From the NCBI GenBank assembly GCA_030407315.1, contig JALQPE010002693.1, positions 1-64,000 of the forward strand: 64,000 bases of DNA, read 5' to 3'. This document shows positions 45,860 to 55,867 of this stretch, one piece after another (positions within the stretch are counted from its first letter, which is position 1; each line of letters starts with the position of its first letter). The stretch comes from Asparagopsis taxiformis (Eukaryota > Rhodophyta > Florideophyceae > Bonnemaisoniales > Bonnemaisoniaceae). A program made the translations under genes and the position numbers. The notes under the pieces are model-generated. The model saw only the letters and a program-made list of their open reading frames with translations, searched no databases and was not told the origin of the DNA.

Positions 45860-45992
45860 GATGATAAAATTTGGTAATTTTTCGGGCTCCAAAAATTACT
45901 CGAGTAAAAACCGATCTAGTCTTTGTCGGGAGCTAGATCAGTTTTTACTCGAGTAATTTTTGGAGCCCAAAAAATTACCAAATTTTATCATC
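45860..45992. repeat. 133 nt palindrome at the left end of E3
   Basis: Arms of about 60 nt: the left begins GATGATAAAATTTGGTAATT and the right ends AATTACCAAATTTTATCATC. The centre is a smaller hairpin with CTCGAGTAAAAACCGATCTA arms. The right end of E3 (61570-61623) has a 54 nt version without the inner hairpin, so the inner hairpin looks like an insertion into an existing palindrome. Confidence 0.8.
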
Positions 45993-46102
45993 CACGGAAA
46001 AGGAGCTGTGGAGGTGTTCTGATCGTAGGGAGCAGTGCCAAGGCACACCTAAGGAGTAGTATGAGAGGTCCCAAACCTTTGTTGTAGCCTACTTCTACTC
46101 TG

Positions 46103-47313
46103 AACACAGTGAGCACCAAAATCAGAATATTTATTTTAGAACAGAATTATGTGCACAGTATTCCACGGCCATATTTTGCCATGTGTCAGTCCTGTACTCC
46201 GCTATCATACTAATGAATGATGGATACCATACATACACTGCAGTGTATCATTGGGAGTACCATGTCTACGGTTCATGTGTTACACAGTGTGTATAACGGA
46301 CAAATAAAACATAACATTAGTTTTTAGATTGATTTTGATGGAACTTGCTGCAGGTGCTATTTACGTGGTGGAAAGCAGTCCATCCGAATGTGAGCTGGAG
46401 CAAAACCTAATGAGGGGATCGGCGTGTGCAGATGGACCAATTTGAATTGCATTAATGCGCAATTCAATATCTCCATTTAATTTGCGTGAAGCACTGACAT
46501 TGTTTGGAGATTGAAGAGGTCAGCAAGCGTCTGTGATGAGGCAGCTGTCAGCTAGCCAAATGGCTTAGTTGAAACTCCAGAAGAGCCAGGCGGACAAGCG
46601 GACTTCCTGACAGTATATTTGTTCAATCGAGCAGCTCTCGAAATGTTCTTTAATTTATAAGCAGGTGCACTATTGATTCCAAATTGAACCATAGTCCAAT
46701 GTACTGTACAGGAATTTGAAATTCCAAAGTTGTCTTTGAGCGTACGCTCGTGTTTTACGTGTCATCTGTGCAGTGAATTTGTATACATACCAGTCGTTGA
46801 CATATGGACATGTGTGAAGCACATATCACATCAAAGATAGATCTCAGCTATTGGGTCATTGGGCTGGAATTTTGAAATTAGGAACTTAATCCAAAATATG
46901 CACCGTGGAGGCGCCATCAACGCGATATGTGTGTATCTTCCTGTGATGGTGCTTTCTCAGATAGTCTGCTCAGGAGAGACACAAAGAGTTTTTGTAAGCG
47001 GAAGTCTTTCGATTTGACCCTGTATTGGTAAATCCAATTCTCAACTGCTCTACTCAAGCTTGCAACATACCGGCGCTGGTCACATTCTGCGATCTTCATA
47101 CGCGGTTGTATAATATTCTAAACTCCGATTGATGTTGGCGGTGCTAGACTGTATGTGCTTCATATCTAGCTGCGGTTATTCGTTCAAAAGCCGCCTGCTT
47201 ATTTATTATGACGAAGTATTCATATGGATAATTCCAATTCGTAAGCGGAGAGGAACTACATCTTACTTCTTTTTCAGCCTTATTAGAAGCCAAGTGGGTC
47301 GAATACACGAGGT
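46103..47313 (+). repeat. E2 left terminal inverted repeat (1,211 bp)
   Basis: Inverted copy of 55868-57078. Its inner end lies 75 bp from the transposase stop. Contains a 60-codon open frame reading outward on the minus strand (47099-46917) and a divergent frame beginning near 47132, both duplicated in the other arm. Confidence 0.92.
46917..47099 (-). CDS. Small ORF in left TIR, identical to 56082-56264
   Basis: Sixty codons from ATG (MKIAECDQRRYVASLSRAVE...), basic and probably helical. The same peptide is encoded in both terminal repeats and reads outward. Identity between arms follows from repeat identity, so it does not by itself prove selection. No family was recognised, and it may be a chance frame. 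Confidence 0.25.
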   Translation of the reverse strand: MKIAECDQRRYVASLSRAVENWIYQYRVKSKDFRLQKLFVSLLSRLSEKAPSQEDTHISR

Positions 47314-47388
47314 AATTGTCGCTTACGGTGAATCAGGGGGCTATGATAGTATCCATTGTTTTTGTTGTGTACGACGATACACAATACC

Positions 47389-49704
47389 TCAAGAATGTGT
47401 TGGAACGTATGTGAGACTCTCTTTTATCATCTTCACATCTCCCATTGACAGAGTCTTATCCTTTCTTAGTCTCGTCAAACGTGCCAAGACTGTGTTCACA
47501 CTGATTTCAGAGGTCCATACATCTCCATTACTTTTCTTTGCCTCACTGTACTTTGACTTGAATGGGTCTTTCATGTTAGTATACGCCTGCAGCCATCTCA
47601 CACCCAGGAGCCATATTTCTCCGCTACTGTTAACCTGAACTTCAGTAACATATGAGAGCCAGAAGGGATTTGATGGCTCGGCTGTCCTGACAGCAATCAT
47701 GTCTCCAACGTTATAGCTGTAATTCGCCAGAGGATCAGAGGCATCTTCGTCGGATAAGTCTGTCTCGTTCATTTCTGCATTGCCATTCAGCAAAATTGCA
47801 AAATGCCTTCCATTTTGTTCTGGAGAGGTGTCGTGGTCCCAGTGCATATTGTCTGAGCGTGGAGTATATATTATATCTGCAAGCTTCTCCAGAGCTACCA
47901 TTCGATGGAAATCGGAAATGCGGGCTTCTGCCGCAGAGATTCCTCGACATACATCTCGGTAGTTATCTGGAGGGGAAGTTTCTGTGGGTGGTGCATCGAA
48001 AATATTGGGCGTAAACTTCAGAAATCCACCATCTATATTTGCATGGAGACCACTCGAATTACCATTGCAATCTCTCTTAACCGAGACTGTAGTCTGGAAT
48101 CGCTCGTGAATACTTCGTGGTTCACCTCGTTTCCTGCTGAATTGGAAGTATCTGAACTGAGAGAATGAAGAGACCTTCTCGAGACATTTTGATTCTTCAA
48201 ATAACCCTGATAGGTTTGCGATAGATTGCATGTGGGATACGGTTGGGGTAGGTGTGTAAGATTTCGATAGTTGCAAAATTAAATCTTCGAGGGTTATCGC
48301 GCTGTTCGTTCGTAGCCTTCGGGAAGTACAAGAGAAACACTGGTCAATGTCTTCGTGGGTATGGCCAACGGGTAAAAAAGAAACAAAGACTTCTTGGAAG
48401 ACACCTTTCGAAACTAGACACTCACAATACGCAAAAAAATAGCGGTTCTTGTTTTCCCGACCACAGTTGTCTAGCTGAACGTAAAGAGTATCCGGTAGCT
48501 TTCCTTTCGTAGCCTTCCGAGAGAGCCACCTATGCATGGCTTCAATTACATGATTTGATCCAGTATCAAACTCATCTGTCATTGTGAACAGAAATAGATG
48601 ATTCGTTGGACCATGTTCAAGAACTCCAGTTAGATGAATATTGATCTTATGACCTTTTTGAGTCGTCTTAGTCTCAAATGGCCAATGCGGGAGTGCGTAT
48701 GGAGCTTGTGTGGCACCATCAATGATTATGCTGGCAAACTTTCGTGGATGATGGCGAGCATTTTCTCTATTCCGGTAGTATTGAAGTCTCTCTTTCTCCA
48801 CGAAACGGTTGTGTTGGACCTTCAGCTTCCTCAGTTTGTCAGTCTTCTCACGATTTAATCCTGCATCAGCAAGCTGTTTCCTAAGATGTTCACAAATGTC
48901 GCACTTCGAAAACCGATGCACCTTTCTGCATTTGACAATCGGACAGAATGACTTCCAGACTTCAAGGAAGTATGTGTAGCTCGGGGGTGGAACTGTATTC
49001 TGCAGACAATCCACTTCTTTCCATTGAGAGCAGAATAGACTGTACACTTCTTTTTTCTCGAAGTAAGGGAGATGCATCTCTCCAGTGTCCGGCATCCTAT
49101 TAGAAGTACTTTCGGCGAGATTGTCAATATACACACGAATAACATCCCGCGTGCTCATTCCAGAACTTAGTCGAGGTAATCTAAAAAGAGATTTTGTACC
49201 TCTTGACTTACTTGTTTCTTTCACAGCGCACTGAAGGAAACGAGAGACTTTGAACCCTTTCTCGAGGAAGCTTGAACATACTGGCTTCCCGTCAAAATAG
49301 AACTTTTTAATGCTTCCTTTCTTTCCATTTATCATTCTCAGCATTGATATGAGCGCATTCTTTCTTTCGAATTGGTTCATTAGTAGGAACCGCCGACGTT
49401 GAGCGAGCAGAAATGACTCGTCTACAGAAGCAAAACACCTGAACCTCTTGCAGCACTCCCATGAAGAAACGGAAAGATCGGAACATTCTTCTGCAAGCTT
49501 GATTCTTCTTGTCCTTAGTTCCGTAAGTTCGAGGTCTAATTTTCTCTTCAGCAAGAGAGGCTTCCGCATGTATACTTGCTCAGTGTACTCAGCTTGAGAA
49601 TGGTCACGAGATACAACCGATTGTATTCGTTGAAGGACCCGCTCAGTATATGAATTGGGAGAGTATGTTTGCCCTTCTGGGAAGTATTCATCTCTCGTGC
49701 TCAT
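47389..49704 (-). CDS. DUF7869-type transposase (intact)
   Basis: A 771-residue frame from the ATG at 49704; a GTG seven codons earlier is also open. The central region matches the family I know as DUF7869 and has an RNase H-like spacing of acidic residues: FASIIIDGATQ (Asp near 329), LYVQLDNCGRENKNRYF (Asp near 412) and SFLPVGHTHEDIDQCFS (His/Glu/Asp near 448-454). A Cys/His motif (HRFSKCDICEHL) precedes the core. The C-terminus has a small chromatin-reader-like block (VGDMIAVR...NPFWLSYV...VRWLQAY). Being the only transposase-like gene in a complete, recently moved element with target duplication, it is the likely mobilising enzyme; catalysis is inferred, not shown. A broken homologue lies in E1. 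It diverges from the methyltransferase gene across 1.9 kb that presumably holds both promoters. Confidence 0.82.
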   Translation of the reverse strand: MSTRDEYFPEGQTYSPNSYTERVLQRIQSVVSRDHSQAEYTEQVYMRKPLLLKRKLDLELTELRTRRIKLAEECSDLSVSSWECCKRFRCFASVDESFLLAQRRRFLLMNQFERKNALISMLRMINGKKGSIKKFYFDGKPVCSSFLEKGFKVSRFLQCAVKETSKSRGTKSLFRLPRLSSGMSTRDVIRVYIDNLAESTSNRMPDTGEMHLPYFEKKEVYSLFCSQWKEVDCLQNTVPPPSYTYFLEVWKSFCPIVKCRKVHRFSKCDICEHLRKQLADAGLNREKTDKLRKLKVQHNRFVEKERLQYYRNRENARHHPRKFASIIIDGATQAPYALPHWPFETKTTQKGHKINIHLTGVLEHGPTNHLFLFTMTDEFDTGSNHVIEAMHRWLSRKATKGKLPDTLYVQLDNCGRENKNRYFFAYCECLVSKGVFQEVFVSFLPVGHTHEDIDQCFSCTSRRLRTNSAITLEDLILQLSKSYTPTPTVSHMQSIANLSGLFEESKCLEKVSSFSQFRYFQFSRKRGEPRSIHERFQTTVSVKRDCNGNSSGLHANIDGGFLKFTPNIFDAPPTETSPPDNYRDVCRGISAAEARISDFHRMVALEKLADIIYTPRSDNMHWDHDTSPEQNGRHFAILLNGNAEMNETDLSDEDASDPLANYSYNVGDMIAVRTAEPSNPFWLSYVTEVQVNSSGEIWLLGVRWLQAYTNMKDPFKSKYSEAKKSNGDVWTSEISVNTVLARLTRLRKDKTLSMGDVKMIKESLTYVPTHS

Positions 49705-51615
49705 CGTTGGATCATTGAAGAACACCTTTCAGCAATGGTCTAGAGCGAAGTTGATGATTTTCCAAAAAGGTACAGGAAAAGTACCGAAGTGGAGGGTGCT
49801 GTTGAGTACAGAGAGCTCTCTGAAAGTCACAGCTTCGATCGAAACGTGATCTCTCCTTATATATATTTGAAGGAATGCATGCACCTTATCTCACCTCCAC
49901 AAAATAATGAACTGGCATTTTGCAGCTACATGATCAATCTACATCTTTTGGTTTTCTGCGCGCCAGGCCGTGGGATTACCGTGCCCAAGCTAACTGAGAG
50001 ATACCGTTACCCATGGGAATGTGTCACATGCATGTGACTCATTTTGCTATGTCTCACTGCGATGTAGGCATACTTTTCATCTGAAAATGAATGAGATTAG
50101 GGTCTTCGTAGTGACGTGTAACTATACAGCTAGGAGCGATTCCATGTTTCACTGGAGTTCATTTACTGTTCGTCCGTGTGGAGTAATCCTTGTCGTGAAG
50201 CAACGACATGAACGGTAGAATAGTCGAGATTTATGATGACAAAGCAAGAAGAAAATGTTCTCGTATCACATTCACACACGAATGAGAAGGCCGAAATTTA
50301 GACGTTATGAAACTTCTGGCCACCGATAACGAAGTAACGATATGAGAGAGTTTTTAATGTAAAATAATGTTTCGCGATGTCACTGGAGCTTGAGATGTAA
50401 CGTTACATAAGACAAATAACCAGAATCCTTCTCATTCGCATGCATGAACACGTTACATCAACTATAAGCTGGAGGGCGGATGTAGATGGGATCATTCCTG
50501 TCAGGAATGGTTGCTATTCTGATGCTTCACGTCACATTGCACTTTGCAATTCTTATATGACATCCTGAGTGGAAAGTTGCAGGAGGCTGGCCCTAGACGA
50601 GCAAAATTTTACGGCGTCGTGAAACTTCACAGTAAGTATGATGCGATACGTGTCTCAATGGAGACAACGTGTTTAATCTCAAGCCTTCGCTTGTGAGGGT
50701 ACCTGCTGATGATGGAATGGACCGTTCACCATGTGTCTAGCGTATTCAGCGAGTTCCGGTACTATTTTCAGGCTCACTGTCGGGGCTCTAGATCCGTGAA
50801 ACGATTTCATCGTATCCAGATGGGCCAGGTTTTATACGTGGAACAAAGTGACTACACACGACCCAGTGTATAACAGAGATTCTGCTTTCACAGCTTGGTC
50901 TGGATCATGCGTGTCTGGAGAGAGGACATCTCTGACCCATGGTTTTTGTCACGTTGATGATATAGTAAATCAGTATTCAGAAACATCATCAATCACCTTT
51001 GAAGCTTTTCATGCTTTCAGAATAAGTCATTCATTGCAGATATTGAAGAAGATATGATATCTCTAGTGACTTGAACCAGATTCAACGTATTCCTATAAAA
51101 TTTTAGATAATTTCGCACAGGAAGATGATTTCTGTTCCTGATATTCATCTACATCTCATTCCGTGAATGTCCAGAACAAGCGATGAGACTAATCTCTACA
51201 ACAAAATCGGAATCACGTAGAGATCGCTCGAGAGCAAGCTCAACAGCTAGCTCATTTATTCAATACAGCCAAAGCTCATTGACATCTCTGCATGCTACAA
51301 AAGGGACCAATGCACGTGGGATATGAAGCCAAACTATCATAGCAGTGGAAGTTACCAGCATCTGGAAGAATAACTTTTCTGTCCTCGCAACCACGTTCAA
51401 GATTTGACCTCATTCTACTTCAAATTTCTGCCCAGAACTCACAAGTACCGATCCTTCGGTGGGATCCCACACGAGCGAGATAACATTACAGGAATATAAT
51501 TGAAACGAACGTTCTAGAGCTGAAGTGACTTTTCAGACTTGCATCAAAGCCAAGATCGAATATCTGCAGGGATTATCAACTTTAGATCAGCATATTGAGC
51601 GAAGGGAAGTCACAA
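49705..51615. promoter_or_regulatory. Divergent intergenic region between the E2 genes
   Basis: 1.9 kb with no supported ORF, lying between two divergently transcribed genes. It should carry both promoters. No specific motif could be assigned. Confidence 0.4.
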
Positions 51616-54489
51616 ATGGATTCTGCTAAAGAAAGGTTTTCCTCGCTTATGTCTGGTGCTGAAATAGTTTCAGTAGATCCGATGGCCTGTATTCCGTTTA
51701 CTTGTGTAAGAGACACTGTGAACGGATGCGTGCAAGAGTTGGCTCGCATATTCGATGATGAAGAGGACGGAGGAGTAACCTCAGGGGGCTCAATGTGTTA
51801 CGTCATTCGTTTGGAGGGAGCCTTCTCTTCAGTTCCTCTACAATATTTCAGGAAGGAGCTTGCTAGTGAGGACGCTGCTCAGAAAGAAGTATCGAAAAGA
51901 AAGGAGTGGTTTGGAATAGTAGATGGCGCCCATAGGCTGATAGCGCTCCAGAAGCTCATCTGTTCTAGACCAGAGAAATGGAGTGGTTTCAACCTATCTG
52001 TTACGAAGCTCCGAAGTACCTCTTCTTTGGAAACTTTTCGTGCGTTTGCGAGAAGCTGCAACTTTAAAAACGTTGACGACTTTATAGTTGAACAAACACA
52101 GTTCGATATTCTGCGAAGCCTAAAGCAAGACTATGCAACATTGTCTGCTAGGCTGAACAGGAGTGCCAAAGCAAGTGAGGTCGCAGTGTTTTACTGTGGG
52201 GGGAAGAAAGGCTGCACATCCACTATCAAACAATTGGCAGCGTGCGCTCTTCGTTTACCTCAGTCCGTCATCGACACAGTTGGTATAATTGTCAACGAAG
52301 AGAATAAGGAACTTGCTACATCACAACAGAAGAAAAAAGCCCACATTTCTAAGATTCCCGTGGGTGTTGACTCAAGGGTCTATAGGAATATCATTTCTAC
52401 TTCTACTTTCAAGCAGTCCACTGCATTTATGAATGCATCCGGAAACATTGGTGAGCAACTACAAATCAATACCCTTTGGAGGATAAGAGATCTTGCACAG
52501 TTCAATGGGTATGGTGCGACAAAACACACTGTTGTTACTGAACAGTACCTCGCCGCCAAGTCTGCTTTATTCGAAATTGAAAAGTTTGAGAAGTTGATGG
52601 GAACGAAAATCTGGCCGAAGGAGATGGAATTGATGCGTCGGAACGCTGAGCGTACTCAAATTTTTGACAGGGAAATCGCTTCCAATCATGGAAACGACTT
52701 GGATCCACTGCCTTCTTTCTATGAGGCATACAAGATGGCATGCCCTGCAGTTGCCCACCAGAATCTAATGAAATTCAAGGGGCAAGAGCATTGCCACAGG
52801 AACTCAAACGATCTATCGAACGGATCAAACGACTTTCAAAATGAGGAAGAAAGCTGCCGCACCAAAAAAAACCATGACACGAAAGAAGTCTCAGATTTAA
52901 TTCATCGATCCATGGAAAATCTCTCAACGACAGATCCTACAATTTCGGTTGACGACTCTGAGGAGCTCTCTGAGCCTTTACACATCGATGAAGATAATAA
53001 TAATGAAGAGAGTAATCCCCAAGTACCCAAAGGGGGAAAACTGGACAATGAAGATGCATCTAAGGCAGATCCGACAGAATGTTTGCAGAGCTTCAATATT
53101 CAAGTTTTTGGAATGAAATGGCAGGAGTTTGAGCAGAAGAGCGAGGAATACGAAAAACTTAAAGGAAATGTATCAACCATCCTCACAGATCCACCTTACT
53201 CTATTCAGATGAAAACTGCATCTGGAGCTGGAAGTGGATTCGACGATTTCGTTGACGATAAGGAAATCAACGAGTTTGCCCAATTTTGTCGGAGACTTCT
53301 TGTTCCAGAGGGATCCATTGTATTGTTCACTAGTTGGCAATGGTTTCATAAGTGGTTTGATGCTTTCCAGAGGAATGGATTCCAGGTACTACATTATCCG
53401 CTCATCATTTCGAAGGATACTTCTACACTCAGAAGAAATGGGAGGCTGAAAATGCCACAGTGCGCATGCGATTTTGCTCTTTTGGCTTACTCCCCAGCAT
53501 TAGCTCTCTCTGGGAAAAGTATCCCAAGAGTAGTGGACTTTGAATTGCCTTATCAACTAATCAAATGTACCCACAGCCGGAAATTCAATATAATCGACAA
53601 CGTCCCTGTACCGTCTGCGAAGCTTAAGTACGATGGAACGAGGAAACTTGTTCGTGTCGAGGAGAAGAATGTCGACTTACTCGTAGAGCTTCTAACTTCT
53701 TTTTGTCCTCCTGGTGGACTTGTCTGTGATCCGTATGCTGGCACGCTCACATCTGGAATTGCGTGCCTTCGAACATCACGACCAGCTGTTTTAATAGAGA
53801 AAGACAAAGATTGTGCGGCAGTTGCAATGAAGCGTCTTGGTGCAATAGCTAATAATGCACTCCTGGATAAATCTAGAACGGCCGATCTGAGACCCATGTC
53901 ACAAGCTGAGGCATGTGTGGGCCTCATGCCCCTCACATCAGACACTCTCAGTGACAAGGAAGCCGATACTCCTCTATGTACACCGGCATATGTCGATCCA
54001 CCCTCCCCAGCTCCCGGTCTTTCGAAGTGTGCCGGGAGCAAGGAGACTGTACTTTCCAGAAGTAATGCTTCCCAGGAAATTCTCCCCGAAAGAAAAGGCC
54101 CCCAAGACGTTTCAAAAGAGTTTCCGGGAACTGTCAATGACTCAGCTTTGGTCCAGGGAACGAGGAAGAGCAAGAGACTCAAACTTTCCAGGAGAAAAGA
54201 GAAGTACTTCGATCATAGTGGTGATATCAAAATGACAAGCTCCGGGCAAGTTCATTCTTCTACTCCTGATGGTAATGAAAAAGGTAGACGCACAAATTGT
54301 GTGCTAAAATCAGACTGTGTTGTGGCAATGAGTCTCAGACCTGGTGAAACCTCTATAACATCCCATAAGTGCACAGAGTGCCATCAGCCAGTGCACAGTA
54401 TTTGCGAGTATGGGAGAAGAGTTGCTGGGAAGACAGACAGAGAGGAGATATGGGCCTGTTCCAAAGAATGCTTCAATAAGCAGGGTTGA
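51616..54489 (+). CDS. ParB-like / beta-class DNA methyltransferase / Cys-His fusion (intact)
   Basis: A 957-residue frame from the ATG at 51616. The N-terminal domain has ParB-like features: VDPMACIPF near the start, and WFGIVDGAHRLIAL (about residues 98-111), like the GxHR signature of ParB/Srx-type domains. A helical middle follows, then an acidic linker. The methyltransferase core has motif IV TDPPYS (about 524-528) before motif I CDPYAGTLTSG (about 703-713); this order defines the beta class. DPPY rather than SPPY favours N6-adenine as target, with N4-cytosine possible. The C-terminus (about 915-957) is a Cys/His cluster (KCTECHQPVHSIC, WACSKECF), also present in E3. In bacteria, ParB-domain methylases are known in phages and mobile elements; here the gene sits in a eukaryotic transposon. 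Possible roles are marking element DNA or evading host silencing. Function is inferred from motifs. Confidence 0.85.
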   Translation: MDSAKERFSSLMSGAEIVSVDPMACIPFTCVRDTVNGCVQELARIFDDEEDGGVTSGGSMCYVIRLEGAFSSVPLQYFRKELASEDAAQKEVSKRKEWFGIVDGAHRLIALQKLICSRPEKWSGFNLSVTKLRSTSSLETFRAFARSCNFKNVDDFIVEQTQFDILRSLKQDYATLSARLNRSAKASEVAVFYCGGKKGCTSTIKQLAACALRLPQSVIDTVGIIVNEENKELATSQQKKKAHISKIPVGVDSRVYRNIISTSTFKQSTAFMNASGNIGEQLQINTLWRIRDLAQFNGYGATKHTVVTEQYLAAKSALFEIEKFEKLMGTKIWPKEMELMRRNAERTQIFDREIASNHGNDLDPLPSFYEAYKMACPAVAHQNLMKFKGQEHCHRNSNDLSNGSNDFQNEEESCRTKKNHDTKEVSDLIHRSMENLSTTDPTISVDDSEELSEPLHIDEDNNNEESNPQVPKGGKLDNEDASKADPTECLQSFNIQVFGMKWQEFEQKSEEYEKLKGNVSTILTDPPYSIQMKTASGAGSGFDDFVDDKEINEFAQFCRRLLVPEGSIVLFTSWQWFHKWFDAFQRNGFQVLHYPLIISKDTSTLRRNGRLKMPQCACDFALLAYSPALALSGKSIPRVVDFELPYQLIKCTHSRKFNIIDNVPVPSAKLKYDGTRKLVRVEEKNVDLLVELLTSFCPPGGLVCDPYAGTLTSGIACLRTSRPAVLIEKDKDCAAVAMKRLGAIANNALLDKSRTADLRPMSQAEACVGLMPLTSDTLSDKEADTPLCTPAYVDPPSPAPGLSKCAGSKETVLSRSNASQEILPERKGPQDVSKEFPGTVNDSALVQGTRKSKRLKLSRRKEKYFDHSGDIKMTSSGQVHSSTPDGNEKGRRTNCVLKSDCVVAMSLRPGETSITSHKCTECHQPVHSICEYGRRVAGKTDREEIWACSKECFNKQG

Positions 54490-55867
54490 ACCTTCAAGAG
54501 CTCGAGAAGCATTTCCACTCCGGTATGATGCTTTTCGTCATGCGCAAATTATGAATTGAAGTGATTACTGTTTTGATGGTACCCCTTCATAGCCGCTTAT
54601 TCATGACAATGGGGCTTCGTTCTTTTTTAGTGCACCTTACCCCGACAATGACCTGGTATCTGCTACAACAATTAGGAGGGATGAATTCCAGTCCTCCATT
54701 CTATCTCAGAGAAGGTTGAGAATAAACCGGTCAAGTTGTTGAAAAGCTCCAGATACGATTGTGCTATGATTCCAATCCTTTCCAGTGCAGTGATGTGATG
54801 CACGTGTAGACGCGCAGAGCTTCTTTTTGGCGGATTCTTAATGTACAACCATGAGTATTCGGTAGAAGCGGTATCGTATCGATTCATGAACAAGATTAGT
54901 CGTATTGGAGCTTGATATAGTTTTTGATAGGAACTCAGCTGAAGTCCATGATTTGCACAAATGTGCACCATGTGTATCACATGACATTCTCACTATTATG
55001 CTTTAGCACGCAGCACCTTCGTAGCAGTTGGTATACATCGTATAGATATATTCTATACATGCCTCCTATGAGTACACATTAATGTTTAGATGGCTGCACG
55101 ATTTCGTAGATCTGTCACTGTCGCAAACACCCTGCATGATCCGGACGTCCTCGTTGGCGAGGACGCATGCTTGCAAATTTGAATAGCAGATTTTGGGAAT
55201 TCAGCTGAGATCTGCAAATATGCGTATGATATTCTCACCATTATTCTGCATCATGCTGCATCATGAAGCATCCTCGCCACGGTTGGTATGTATCGCATAG
55301 ATAAATAGCATGCATGTATCCTACGTATGCGTGCGACTGTCATTATTAATGGAGATCTCCACAACTGCACACTGACACATGTGTCAATAGTGCTGTGTAT
55401 ATAACGAAAAATGGATGGAATGAACACTGTGATGACTACTTATTATAGTAAGCAGTCTAGTTCTAGCACTATCCCTTGTGCATGATACGGACTTGCCGAT
55501 TGTTCTATTGATGATCAAGTATACCTACATGTGTGAATAGAAAATCTTCAATCTTTCGGCGATGTTCAGGGTCACTGACACACGAGTACTGCGCACAAAC
55601 TGTGTCGCTGTCAGTGACCGTGTACAAAATTCATTCATAATAAAATGAAACAGAGCGGGGAATTCATGTGCAAGCCATTCATAAATAGCCCGTGTTGAGC
55701 AATGAAGTCCAGATGTCAACCATTCGAGAATAAATCTCCATAGCGATCGAACACACAATGTGACTGCGTATAGAAGCACACCCGCACATACGAGATCATG
55801 TCCAGCATGAATGGGCATACGTTCAATCATATCCAGAACTATGTATCCTGTTTGACAGCATGCTGTA
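54490..55867. other. E2 right internal non-coding region
   Basis: Between the methyltransferase stop and the right inverted repeat. Contains a diverged duplication: GTTGGTATACATCGTATAGAT near 55025 and GTTGGTATGTATCGCATAGAT near 55283, each after a GCATG/GCACG-type segment. A 175-codon minus-strand frame (56052-55525) crosses the repeat boundary but has no recognised domain. Confidence 0.4.
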
